Positions 1 to 7,100 of a stretch of DNA of 8,590 bases are shown piece after piece. The position numbers and the translations under genes were made by a program. The notes under the pieces are model-generated. The model saw only the letters and a program-made list of their open reading frames with translations, did not search any database and had not been told where the DNA came from. How positions within the stretch are numbered: the first letter of the stretch is position 1; each line of letters begins with the position of its first letter. Origin of the DNA: Gemmatimonadota bacterium. Its GTDB lineage: Bacteria > Latescibacterota > UBA2968. Location of the stretch: assembly GCA_002714465.1 (NCBI GenBank), contig PAXL01000029.1:34214-42803 (forward strand), read 5' to 3'.

Positions 1-456
1 TTGCAGGACCGTCTAAAGAATGCCGAGCAGGTCCTGCCGATGCAGACGACCAAGGACTTCTCATACCGTGCGAGTCAGGTCGCAGGAGATGGGTGGGTTC
101 TTGTCGGAGATGCTTACGGATTCCTGGATCCGGTCTATTCGTCTGGTATTTTTCTCGCACTCAAGTCGGGTGAAATGGCAGCAGACGCGGTGCTCGATGG
201 GTTCGGGGCCGATGACCTGTCGGGAGAGCGACTGGGGCGGTTCCTAGAGGAATTCGTGGGAGGTATGGAGTCGATCAGGAAGCTCATTTACGCGTTCTAC
301 GACAAGGACTTCAGCTTCGGCAAGTTCCTGATGCAGAACCCCGAATGTCAGCAGGGGATCGTGGATATCCTGAGTGGCGATGTGTATACTAAGGATGTGA
401 CTCCGATCTTCGAGCCGATGGGCGAGATGTGTGAGCTTCCGACGAAGAACTTCTGA
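1..456 (+). CDS. FAD-dependent oxidoreductase, halogenase/geranylgeranyl-reductase-like (C-terminal part, 5' truncated)
   Basis: The frame is open from the first base of the window and ends at TGA 454-456, so about 151 C-terminal residues are visible and the N-terminal FAD-binding Rossmann part lies upstream. Residues 31-50 of the visible part read GWVLVGDAYGFLDPVYSSGI. This is the second FAD-contacting motif (GDAxGFxDPxxSSG) of the flavoprotein monooxygenase superfamily, in the version seen in flavin-dependent halogenases and geranylgeranyl-reductase-like enzymes. It is followed by the helix ALKSGEMAADAV. Such enzymes use FAD to halogenate, hydroxylate or reduce unsaturated substrates; which reaction applies here cannot be read, because the halogenase-diagnostic WxWxIP motif and the substrate pocket would lie outside the window. 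The TTG at position 1 is an internal codon choice, not a supported start. The gene is followed 24 bases later by a strong intrinsic terminator, so it is the last gene of its transcript. The superfamily call is firm; the specific reaction is unknown. Confidence 0.85.
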   Translation: MQDRLKNAEQVLPMQTTKDFSYRASQVAGDGWVLVGDAYGFLDPVYSSGIFLALKSGEMAADAVLDGFGADDLSGERLGRFLEEFVGGMESIRKLIYAFYDKDFSFGKFLMQNPECQQGIVDILSGDVYTKDVTPIFEPMGEMCELPTKNF

Positions 457-480
457 CATCTGATCGAATCTTGAACACCG

Positions 481-526
481 CACGGAGTCTAGGGCCGCCC
501 TCGACTCCGTGTTTTTTTTTTTTTTT
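481..526 (+). terminator. Intrinsic (rho-independent) terminator with 15-T tail
   Basis: CACGGAGTC (481-489) and GACTCCGTG (503-511) form a perfect 9-bp stem. After one T/C mismatch (490/502) the stem continues with AGGG (491-494) pairing CCCT (498-501) around a CCG loop. The stem is followed at once by 15 consecutive T (512-526). This is a textbook factor-independent terminator, 24 bases after the oxidoreductase stop codon, and it should insulate that gene from everything downstream. Confidence 0.93.
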
Positions 527-536
527 GAATAGTCTG

Positions 537-733
537 ATGTTCTGGCTTGCTGCTGCAGTCCTAGTCACGGCCTCGGTTCATGCCGAATGGCCTGAGTGGC
601 GGGGACCGATTTGGGACGGAATCGCACGTGGATTTGAACTGCCGAAAAGGGGGGGGGATCTCTGACCCTGGCTTGGAAGAAGGAGGTCGGCTACGGGTAT
701 GCGTCATCGGTAATGTCTGGCGGTGCCGTCTAA
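537..733 (+). pseudogene. Remnant of a PQQ-type beta-propeller secreted protein (N-terminal fragment, frameshifted)
   Basis: From ATG 537 the frame encodes a hydrophobic signal peptide (MFWLAAAVLVTASVHA, likely cut after HA) and then EWPEWRGPIWDGIARGFELP. This is the typical start of PQQ-binding-like beta-propeller proteins of planctomycetes and relatives. The frame ends at TGA 663-665 just after a G9 run (649-657). Restoring one G puts the next codons in phase as SLTLAWKKEVGYGYASSV and then MSGGAV, the expected first blade, before TAA 731-733. Those residues resemble the first visible blade of the intact propeller gene at the other end of the window (VWRIKVGEGWAAFAVSG). Intact members are around 400 residues or more, so only about a sixth remains. 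Weak in-phase similarity (TRQ..., TAFSGK) may continue to about 770. A homopolymer sequencing error could explain the frameshift but not the missing remainder. There is no convincing ribosome binding site. Confidence 0.75.
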
Positions 734-776
734 ACGTAAACGAGACAGATATCGACCGCGTTCTCGGGGAAAGCAC

Positions 777-2078
777 GTGAGTTTTCGACTCGCATACATC
801 GCTGCTGGCGCGGCCGGAATGTACTGCGGCAGCTGCATCCACGACAATACGCTCGCACGAGCCCTAATTCGCCGCGGGATCGATGTCGCGCTGGTCCCGA
901 CGTATACGCCGATCCGGACGGATGAGGAGGATGTCAGCGAGGACCGCGTTTTCTTTGGTGGGATCAACGTCTACCTGCAGCACAAGTCGGCTCTTTTTCG
1001 ACACACGCCGTGGTTGTTCGACCGTCTGCTTGACCGTCCGGGGCTTCTGAACCGGCTTGGCAAGCTCTCCTCGTCGACGAGCCCAGAAGATCTCGGTGGT
1101 CTGACCGTGTCAATGCTTGAGGGGAAGGCGGGCCCTCAAGCAAAAGAGCTTGACAAGCTGATTCATTGGCTTCGGGAGTTCCGTCCGGATATTGTTCAGC
1201 TGACGAATTCGATTTTCCTGGGGCTCGCAGATCCGATCCAGCAGGCGCTCGGGGTCCCGGTTATCGTTGCGTTCCAGGGTGAGGATATCTTCCTCGATGC
1301 CCTGGTCGAGCCCTATAGGACACGGGCTCGAGAGCTGATGGTCCAACACGCCGCCAGAGCGATGGGCTTTGTGGCGACCTCCGACTACTGCGCGAGTGCG
1401 ATGTCCGCGTATGTCGAGGTCGATCGTGAGAAGGTTGACGTGGTTCCGCTGGGCATCGATCTCCGCGGCTACCCGGAGTCGAGAGCCCGCAACGCTCTCG
1501 ACGAGATCCGCATTGGGTATCTGGCGCGCATCTGTCCCGAAAAGGGATTACATATCTTGGTCGAAGCATTCTATCAGCTCGTGCAGAATAGCGATCGAGA
1601 CCTCACGCTTCACGTGGCTGGATGGCTCGGGAAGAAGGACGAAACTTACTGCGAGGGCGTGAAGCGCCAGGCATCATCCTGGGGTATCGAGGACCGGATA
1701 GAATACACCCACGACTTCTCGAGAAAAGAGAAGGTCGCGTTTCTAAGGGATCTGGATATCCTGTCAGTGCCAACGCCCTATCAGGAAGCGAAGGGTTTGT
1801 TTGCGCTCGAGTCGATGGCCTGTGGTGTGCCGGTCGTGCTTCCCAACCACGGATCTTACCCGGAGTATATCGCGAAGACCGAGGGTGGGATTCTAGTGGA
1901 CACACTGAAGCCGGCGGATGTGGCAACCGGGATCCTGAGACTGATCGACGATCCTGATCTGCGGATGGATCTGTCGGCCAAAGGTGCAGCTGGTGTGCGT
2001 GCATACTACAACGACGACAGGATGGCTGAAGATGCAATAAAGGTATACGAACGACATATCGGTATCTCATCGAGATAG
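777..2078 (+). CDS. Family 4 glycosyltransferase (GT-B fold)
   Basis: This 433-residue protein is a retaining GT-B glycosyltransferase that probably moves a sugar from a nucleotide-sugar donor to a lipid, glycan or small-molecule acceptor at the cytoplasmic membrane face. The N-terminal domain opens with IAAGAAGMYCGSCIHDNTLA (residues 8-27), the glycine-rich acceptor-side loop of the GT4 subgroup with an 'MYCGSC..DN' signature. The C-terminal donor domain has GYLARICPEKGLHILVEAF (about 246-264) and the EX7E motif EAKGLFALE (337-345), followed by SMACGVPVV. GTG 777 is chosen because GGGGAAAG (766-773) gives a ribosome binding site and family homology begins at residue 4. The in-frame GTG at 723 would add 18 basic residues encoded by pseudogene sequence and looks wrong. 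The next gene starts 16 bases after the stop codon, so they are probably one operon. Donor and acceptor are not recognisable. Confidence 0.93.
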   Translation: MSFRLAYIAAGAAGMYCGSCIHDNTLARALIRRGIDVALVPTYTPIRTDEEDVSEDRVFFGGINVYLQHKSALFRHTPWLFDRLLDRPGLLNRLGKLSSSTSPEDLGGLTVSMLEGKAGPQAKELDKLIHWLREFRPDIVQLTNSIFLGLADPIQQALGVPVIVAFQGEDIFLDALVEPYRTRARELMVQHAARAMGFVATSDYCASAMSAYVEVDREKVDVVPLGIDLRGYPESRARNALDEIRIGYLARICPEKGLHILVEAFYQLVQNSDRDLTLHVAGWLGKKDETYCEGVKRQASSWGIEDRIEYTHDFSRKEKVAFLRDLDILSVPTPYQEAKGLFALESMACGVPVVLPNHGSYPEYIAKTEGGILVDTLKPADVATGILRLIDDPDLRMDLSAKGAAGVRAYYNDDRMAEDAIKVYERHIGISSR

Positions 2079-2083
2079 ACAAA

Positions 2084-2091
2084 TAGGAGGG
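2084..2091 (+). promoter_or_regulatory. Strong Shine-Dalgarno site of the DMT-like gene
   Basis: TAGGAGGG ends three bases before ATG 2095 and is nearly complementary to the 16S 3' end. It is the best ribosome binding site in the window and fixes the start of the membrane protein gene. The other genes here have weak or no such sites. Confidence 0.8.
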
Positions 2092-2094
2092 ATT

Positions 2095-2589
2095 ATGCCG
2101 AACGAACAGCTGGCAGGGGGGATGACCTGGCTGAGCTTTTCGATGATCACCGTTGCTTCCTGGGGATGCTACGGTATTCTGCTGCACACAGGACAGATGG
2201 GCATGCAGGACCCCGTGAACGGACGCTACAAGGCGTTCCTGTTCGTAGGTGTTGCTTATCTGCTGACGGCAGTGATCGGGTCCCTGGTCGTGCTGAAGGT
2301 GGGCGGAGTCGAATGGACTTTCCCGGGCAAGGGCACTTGGTGGTCGCTGATCGCTGGGTGTGCGGGTGCTTTGGGAGCGTTCGGGATCCTCCTCGCCTTC
2401 GGAGCCAAAGGTACGCCACCGGTGGTGATGACAATCGTGTTTGCCGGCGCACCGATAGTGAATGCGATCGTCTCGATGGTCGTGCATCCTCCCTCCGCAG
2501 GGCTGGCCGCGATTAACTGGCAGTTTGTCGTCGGAATCCTGATGGCAGCCGGTGGCGCGTCTCTCGTGACTTTGTTCAGGCCGCACTAG
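2095..2589 (+). CDS. Half-size DMT/EamA-like integral membrane protein
   Basis: The 164-residue protein is almost entirely hydrophobic, with five likely membrane helices at about residues 10-28, 45-67, 83-103, 108-128 and 141-160. The last three carry the small-residue-rich, proline-containing pattern (AGCAGALGAFGILLAFGAKG, IVFAGAPIVNAIVSMVV, GILMAAGGASLVTLF) of drug/metabolite transporter (DMT/EamA) repeats. Full DMT carriers have ten helices in two repeats; this is one repeat, so it would have to work as a dimer like EmrE-type small transporters, or have another role. A polar, conserved-looking stretch MQDPVNGRYKAF lies between helices 1 and 2. I associate this protein shape with uncharacterised planctomycete proteins. 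The start is fixed by a strong Shine-Dalgarno site. It lies between a glycosyltransferase and a thioesterase, with 16- and 0-base gaps, so co-expression is likely. The DMT relation is an inference from pattern only; no substrate can be named. Confidence 0.82.
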   Translation: MPNEQLAGGMTWLSFSMITVASWGCYGILLHTGQMGMQDPVNGRYKAFLFVGVAYLLTAVIGSLVVLKVGGVEWTFPGKGTWWSLIAGCAGALGAFGILLAFGAKGTPPVVMTIVFAGAPIVNAIVSMVVHPPSAGLAAINWQFVVGILMAAGGASLVTLFRPH

Positions 2590-3015
2590 GTGGGACAGGT
2601 CTACAGCACCTACACGACGACGCGTCGCGTCGAGTTCTCCGACACCGATCTGGCAGGGATCGTGCATTTTTCGAGATTTTTTATCTACATGGAATCGGTC
2701 GAGCACGAGTTCCTGAGACTGCTCGGTACGTCCGTACTGTCCGAGCGAGACGGCGTCCATATTGGTTGGCCCCGAATGAGTGCTTCGTGCGACTATAAAT
2801 CGCCAGCCTTCTTTGAAGACGAGCTCACGATCACCTTGTGGGTGAAGAGGAAGAGTAACCGGTCGCTGACCTATGCGCACACGATAATGAGAGGAGATAC
2901 GCTAATTGCAGAAGGCGAGATAGGGGTTGCTTGCTGCGTGTGTAATCCGGGGGAGAAGATGAGGGCGGTTGAGATTCCGAGGGAGGTAGCTGGGAAGATC
3001 AAAGAGTACGGATAG
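2590..3015 (+). CDS. Acyl-CoA thioesterase, 4-hydroxybenzoyl-CoA thioesterase (hotdog) family
   Basis: The 141-residue protein matches the size and layout of single-hotdog 4HBT/YbgC-type thioesterases, which hydrolyse acyl-CoA (sometimes acyl-ACP) thioesters as cytoplasmic tetramers. The active-site segment FSDTDLAGIVHFSRF (16-30) corresponds to FGDCDPAGIVWYPNY of Pseudomonas 4-hydroxybenzoyl-CoA thioesterase, so Asp20 aligns with its catalytic Asp17. The long hotdog helix follows (YMESVEHEFLRLLG), then the strands SCDYKSPAFFEDELTI and TLIAEGEIGVACC. The C-terminal RAVEIPREV matches the RAIEVP region of that enzyme. GTG 2590 directly abuts the TAG stop of the upstream gene (TAGGTG), with no evident ribosome binding site, which suggests translational coupling. 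Substrate is not predictable; the family acts on aromatic, short- and medium-chain acyl groups. Confidence 0.93.
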   Translation: MGQVYSTYTTTRRVEFSDTDLAGIVHFSRFFIYMESVEHEFLRLLGTSVLSERDGVHIGWPRMSASCDYKSPAFFEDELTITLWVKRKSNRSLTYAHTIMRGDTLIAEGEIGVACCVCNPGEKMRAVEIPREVAGKIKEYG

Positions 3016-3114
3016 AGCGAAAGTAGGCAAGGTAATGGGGGAACGATATGTGGCAGGCGAGGCTGAAGGGCAGGGGGCAGGGTTACTGCAGACTTTGCGA
3101 GGACATCCAGAGCG

Positions 3115-3499
3115 ATGTGGGCCAAAAAAAGAAAGGCTTATGGATTCTGGGCGGATTTTCAGGTGGTGTAGGTTGGGATGGATCTCGTAGGTATGGCCTA
3201 TCGGTTGTTGGGTACTTTTCCAAACGAGGAGAAATTCGGACTTGCGTAATAGCTCCGTCGCGCTACTGTAGCCGCTCCGGCGAAGATCGCAGAGGGATAG
3301 GGTCGTGCAAGCCAGGGTGACTACGTTCGGTTTCTCAGCAGCCCACGGTTCACTCAAGGAACTGAAGACGCTGGCTGAGCTGGCTGGCCACTATGTGACC
3401 GAAGAAGCTAAGGTGCCAACACGGCGCGCTACATCTTGCCTTGGTCGTATGCTATGGAATCTTATTATCTCAATTGAAGGGAACAGACGCAGATCCTAG
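3115..3499 (+). pseudogene. Dead four-helix-bundle gene (23S rRNA intervening-sequence protein family)
   Basis: Reading in phase from 3154 gives DFQVV*VGMDLVGMAYRLL, then GTFPNEEKFGLA**LRRAT, then VAAPAKIAEG*GRASQGDYV and RFLSS. These match the family pattern 'DLxVWQKxMDLVxxxYRLTxxFPxEExFGLTSQLRRAAVSIPxNIAEGxGRxS..EFxRFLSIARGSLKELET'. A 2-base deletion near 3340 shifts the phase, after which AHGSLKELKTLAELAGHYVT and the C-terminal LGRMLWNLIISIEGNRRRS follow to TAG 3497-3499. In-frame stops lie at 3169 (TAG), 3247 (TAA), 3250 (TAG) and 3298 (TAG). The ATG at 3115 is a possible original start (MWAKKRKAYGFWADF) and gives about 128 codons, close to the usual 115-130, so the gene is nearly whole but inactivated many times over. 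Intact relatives are small helical proteins, first known from insertions in 23S rRNA genes, that form pentamer-like bundles and have no firmly assigned function. No rRNA sequence is seen around it here. Confidence 0.87.
3441..3468 (+). promoter_or_regulatory. Possible sigma70-type promoter for the ABC operon
   Basis: TTGGTC (3441-3446) and TATTAT (3463-3468) are separated by 16 bases. The -10 box matches TATAAT at five of six positions; the -35 box is weak, with three of six. It would start transcription near 3475 and leave a leader of about 50 bases before ATG 3525. It lies inside the 3' end of the dead four-helix-bundle gene. Such matches arise by chance, and the sigma preferences of this organism are unknown. 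Confidence 0.25.
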
Positions 3500-3524
3500 C
3501 GTTTGCCATCTTGCCGATTCATTT

Positions 3525-4187
3525 ATGCCTGTCCTTATAACGAAAAGTCTTTCAAAATCCTACGGTTCTCTATCCATCCTGACCGACATAACTATATCTG
3601 TGCAGGCCGGCGAATCCATTTCTATCACCGGCCCCTCTGGTTCTGGAAAGAGCACCTTGCTCCACATCATCGGTACCTTGGACGAACCGACTTCGGGATT
3701 CGTTATGATCGAAGGGGAGGACCCGAGCAAGCTTGATGATGGTGCCCTTTCCCGGTTTCGTAACGAGCGAATTGGGTTCGTGTTTCAGGATGCCTATCTG
3801 TTGCCACAGTTTTCAGTGCTCGAAAACGTGCTCTTGCCGATACGGGCGTTTGGGAATGTCACGGAGAATGATCAGGCTAGAGGGCGCGATCTTCTCCAGA
3901 CAGTTGGGCTGGGCGAACGGTTGACGCATCTGCCAGCACAGTTATCCGGTGGAGAGAGGCAGAGGGTGGCGATCGCGAGAAGCCTGATCATGCGACCGCG
4001 ACTTCTGCTATGCGATGAGCCGACGGGAAACCTCGACCAGCAGACGGCGGATCAGGTCACCGAGACCATCTTGAAGACAAGTGATGGGGAAGATCGCGCA
4101 CTGATCCTGATCACACATAGCGACACGCTCGCGAGCCGGACAAACCGACATTTTAGGTTGCGTGAAGGGCAATGCTACGAAGTCTGA
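3525..4187 (+). CDS. ABC transporter ATP-binding protein, LolD/MacB/FtsE type
   Basis: The 220-residue protein is a stand-alone nucleotide-binding subunit that drives a cytoplasmic-membrane FtsX-type permease by ATP hydrolysis. All catalytic elements are present: Walker A GPSGSGKST (36-44), Q-loop Gln88 in FVFQDAYLLPQFSVLENVLLP-like context (85-105), signature LSGGERQR (140-147), Walker B LLLCDEP with catalytic Glu165, D-loop region GNLD (168-171) and switch His198 in LITHSD. The LLPQFSVLENV stretch and GNLD after Walker B are typical of the LolD/MacB/FtsE subgroup. ATG 3525 is chosen because homology begins there (MPVLITKSLSKSYG) and the length fits the family. Upstream in-frame codons translate the pseudogene tail. 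No clear Shine-Dalgarno site is visible. The 3' end overlaps the permease gene by 16 bases, which indicates coupled expression of the two subunits. Confidence 0.95.
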   Translation: MPVLITKSLSKSYGSLSILTDITISVQAGESISITGPSGSGKSTLLHIIGTLDEPTSGFVMIEGEDPSKLDDGALSRFRNERIGFVFQDAYLLPQFSVLENVLLPIRAFGNVTENDQARGRDLLQTVGLGERLTHLPAQLSGGERQRVAIARSLIMRPRLLLCDEPTGNLDQQTADQVTETILKTSDGEDRALILITHSDTLASRTNRHFRLREGQCYEV

Positions 4188-7100
4188 CCCACTACTGGAG
4201 AATCCACCTCGCAGTGCTGCTTGGCGCGGCTGTCGCGACTTCGGTCCTGACAGGCGCGCTTTTGGTTGGTGACTCTGTCGAGGAGAGCCTCAGACAGTTG
4301 ACACTCGGACGTCTTGGCCGTGTTGATCAGTGCGTTGTGGCGTCTCGATATGTTCGTCAGCATTTGGCAGACGAATTGAGCAACAACGAGGCAGTCACTC
4401 GGACGGCGCCGATGATCGCCGTTCACGCATCAATCCAGGTGGCCTCATCGGGGCGACGGGCGAATAAGGTGTTGCTGTTCGGTGTTGACGAGCGATTTGG
4501 TGGGTTTTTTGAGCACTCGCCAACCGATTCGTCACGATCCAGCCGACTCCGCATACTCCATCCAAACGGTCCTCTGAAGCGCACACTCGAGATCGAAGAA
4601 GGAGATGCTCTCATCCTTTCGATAGAAACACATACGGATATACACCGGGAGTTTCTGTTCGGCGAGGGTGGCGCAGAAGATCGTGTAATCCGACGCAGGG
4701 TAAGCGCCGGAGCGACGGCTGAAGATGAAGCCGGGGGACGATTCTCGTTTGAGCCCAACCAGAGCATTCCGCTTGTCGCTTTTGTACAACTTCGTGCGCT
4801 CCAGAAGTTTTTGAAGGTCGATGGACGGGTCAACCGGATCCTGATTGAATCGAGTCAGAATGAACTCGTCCGTCTCGACGGATTTGTCGACCTGGAAGAC
4901 TATGGTCTCGAGCTGAAGAGGTCGGGGGAAACGTTGATCCTGGAGAGCGATCAATTCTTTCTGAAAGAGCTTGTGGCGGAGGCAGCACGGCACGCGGCCG
5001 TTCAGTACGGTGTAAGTGCAGACGGTGTCCTCACTTATTTGGCGAATCGGATGTCGACGGATCGTGGTAGCGTTCCATACTCGATGATATCGGCGATGGG
5101 ACGTCTGGACGAAACCGATGACTCCGTTGATTCGTATGTGATTCTCAATGGTCACGCTGCAGCCAGGCTCGGCGCCGTGAAGGGAGATACGGTTACGATT
5201 CGATATTACGAGTTGGAACGAGATGAGGGATTCGTTGAGACGGAGATCCGTCTTCCAATGCGAGAGCCTGTTGCGATAAATGGAGTAGCAGCCGATCGGA
5301 CGCTGACGCCGGAGTTTCCCGGGGTGCGCGACGCGAACAACATGGCGGACTGGGACGCGCCCTTCCCCGTTGATCTCGGCGCAATAACGACTCTGGATGA
5401 AGACTACTGGGACGAACACGGAGCTACGCCAAAGGCGTTTTTACCACTCGCTTTGGGTCAGCGGATTTGGAAGAACAGGTTTGGCAATCTGACCTCAGTT
5501 CGTTTTGTATCTGATGTGAGTCGGGACGACATAGTGCGTGGTTTGCTCGAACGGTTGAGCCCAGAGAACCAAGGTATTCGCGTACTGGCATTGAGAGCGA
5601 ACGGACTCGAAGCGGCCAGAGGAACGGCTGATTTCAGAGGGCTGTTCTTCGGGTTCAGCACGTTCCTCCTTGTCGCCAGCCTGACGATGGTGTCACAGCT
5701 GTTTAAGCTGGGTGTGGAGGACCGGCGATCCGAAATCGGTCTTATGAAGGCGGTTGGTTTCAAAACCGGATCGGTCAGTCGACTCTTGATTATCGAAGGG
5801 GTCACGCTTGCAGTATTGGGCGGTTTGGCAGGATTTCTGGGTGCCGCGGCCTACGCTCGTTTGATGATTCATGGTCTCTCGACTTGGTGGATCGGCGCGG
5901 TTGGAACAAGCCTGCTTATCTACGATGGTTCGACTGTTTCGTTTCTGATCGGATGGCTACTCAGCGTTTTACTCGTGGGCCTTGTTGTTTGGCGCGCCGT
6001 CGGTCGTGAGAGTCGAGGGGTTATTGTAGATCTGCTTCGTCATCGAGGTTCGGATGTTGAACGACCTATGTCAACACGGATCCGGATGCTGGCAAGGGTA
6101 TCGGGAATGCTTGCAGTACTGCTGGCAGGTGGCTCGATCATTATGAAGCCAGCGGATCGGATAGTTTTGTTCTTTGGGGTGGGAACGCTCGCACTGACCG
6201 CCCTGCTTGCTGCTGTGAGAGTGCTTGCTACAAGGAGTGGCGAGCCGGGACGATCGACGTTTGCTCTTGCCCAGACTCAGTTGTTGCGTTTCCCGGGACG
6301 CACGATGGCCAGTGTAACGCTCGTGTCCTTGGCCGTGTTTGTGCTGGTCACGGTGGCCCTGAATCGTAACGAGGATTCAGGAAGCAGAATCCCGGCCGGA
6401 GCTGGTGGATTCCGATGGATCGGTGAGTCTACGATCCAGATCGGGGAGGACCTTGGTGACCGGAAAGTCCTGATGGACTTTGGGTTTTCGCCAAGTCAGC
6501 TTGGTCAGATGGGACCAGTTGAGGTTCATAGATACCGACTGCGTCCGGGCGAGGATGTGAGTTGTTTGAATCTGCATCGACCAGGGCAGCCTAGGATTCT
6601 CGGGGTTCCTGAGCGTACGGTCGATCGAGGAGGGTTCGAGTTCCAGGCCGTGGCGGAGGGTGTCGACGTACAGAACCCGTGGCGTGGACTCGAAACGCCG
6701 CTCGAAGACGGCGCGATACCCGCCATCGGTGATTTCAACTCCGTTCAGTGGATTCTGCACTCCGGACTGGGTCAAGATATTGTGATTCAGGATGAACAGG
6801 GAAAACCAGTCAAACTTCGATTCGTGGCCTTGCTGAAAGGCAGTGTGCTTCAGAGCGAGGTGATGATTGGGGAGAAGCCGTTTACCGAGCTGTTCCCGTC
6901 TGTTTACGGTTACAGTTTCTTCGCGTTGAACACAATGGGTGCGCAAGACAAAGCAGGGTCGTGGTGGGAGAAAAATCTGTCGGCATACGGGATGGATGTC
7001 GTGACAAGCCAATTTAGACTCGCCCGTTACAGAGCCGTCGAAAACACCTACATGGCAACGTTTCAAATGATCGGCGGTTTGGGCGCCTTGCTCGGTATGT

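Noticed and set aside
471..665. A 64-codon open frame starting at TTG 471 and running through the T15 tract
   Set aside because: Its first third is the terminator hairpin and T tail (read as Phe codons). Only the part from ATG 537 has family resemblance, and that is the propeller remnant.
723..776. An N-terminal extension of the glycosyltransferase from GTG 723
   Set aside because: The 18 extra residues are strongly basic, come from pseudogene sequence and precede the family N-terminus. GTG 777 has a GGGGAAAG site at suitable spacing.
1603..2880. A 425-codon open frame on the minus strand
   Set aside because: It lies antisense across the glycosyltransferase, membrane protein and thioesterase genes, is rich in Arg, His and Pro without any motif, and is a shadow of well-supported genes.
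3048..3320. A 90-codon open frame in the thioesterase-ABC gap
   Set aside because: It runs in a different phase from the recognisable four-helix-bundle residues and its own translation looks low-complexity and unlike any known protein.
3154..3499. Stop-codon recoding (TAG as Gln) keeping the helix-bundle gene alive
   Set aside because: The sequence also has an in-frame TAA and a 2-base frameshift, and neighbouring intact genes end in TAG.
4532..5419. A 295-codon open frame on the minus strand inside the permease gene
   Set aside because: It is antisense to the first extracytoplasmic domain of the permease, has no recognisable motif, and is best explained by codon bias of the sense gene.
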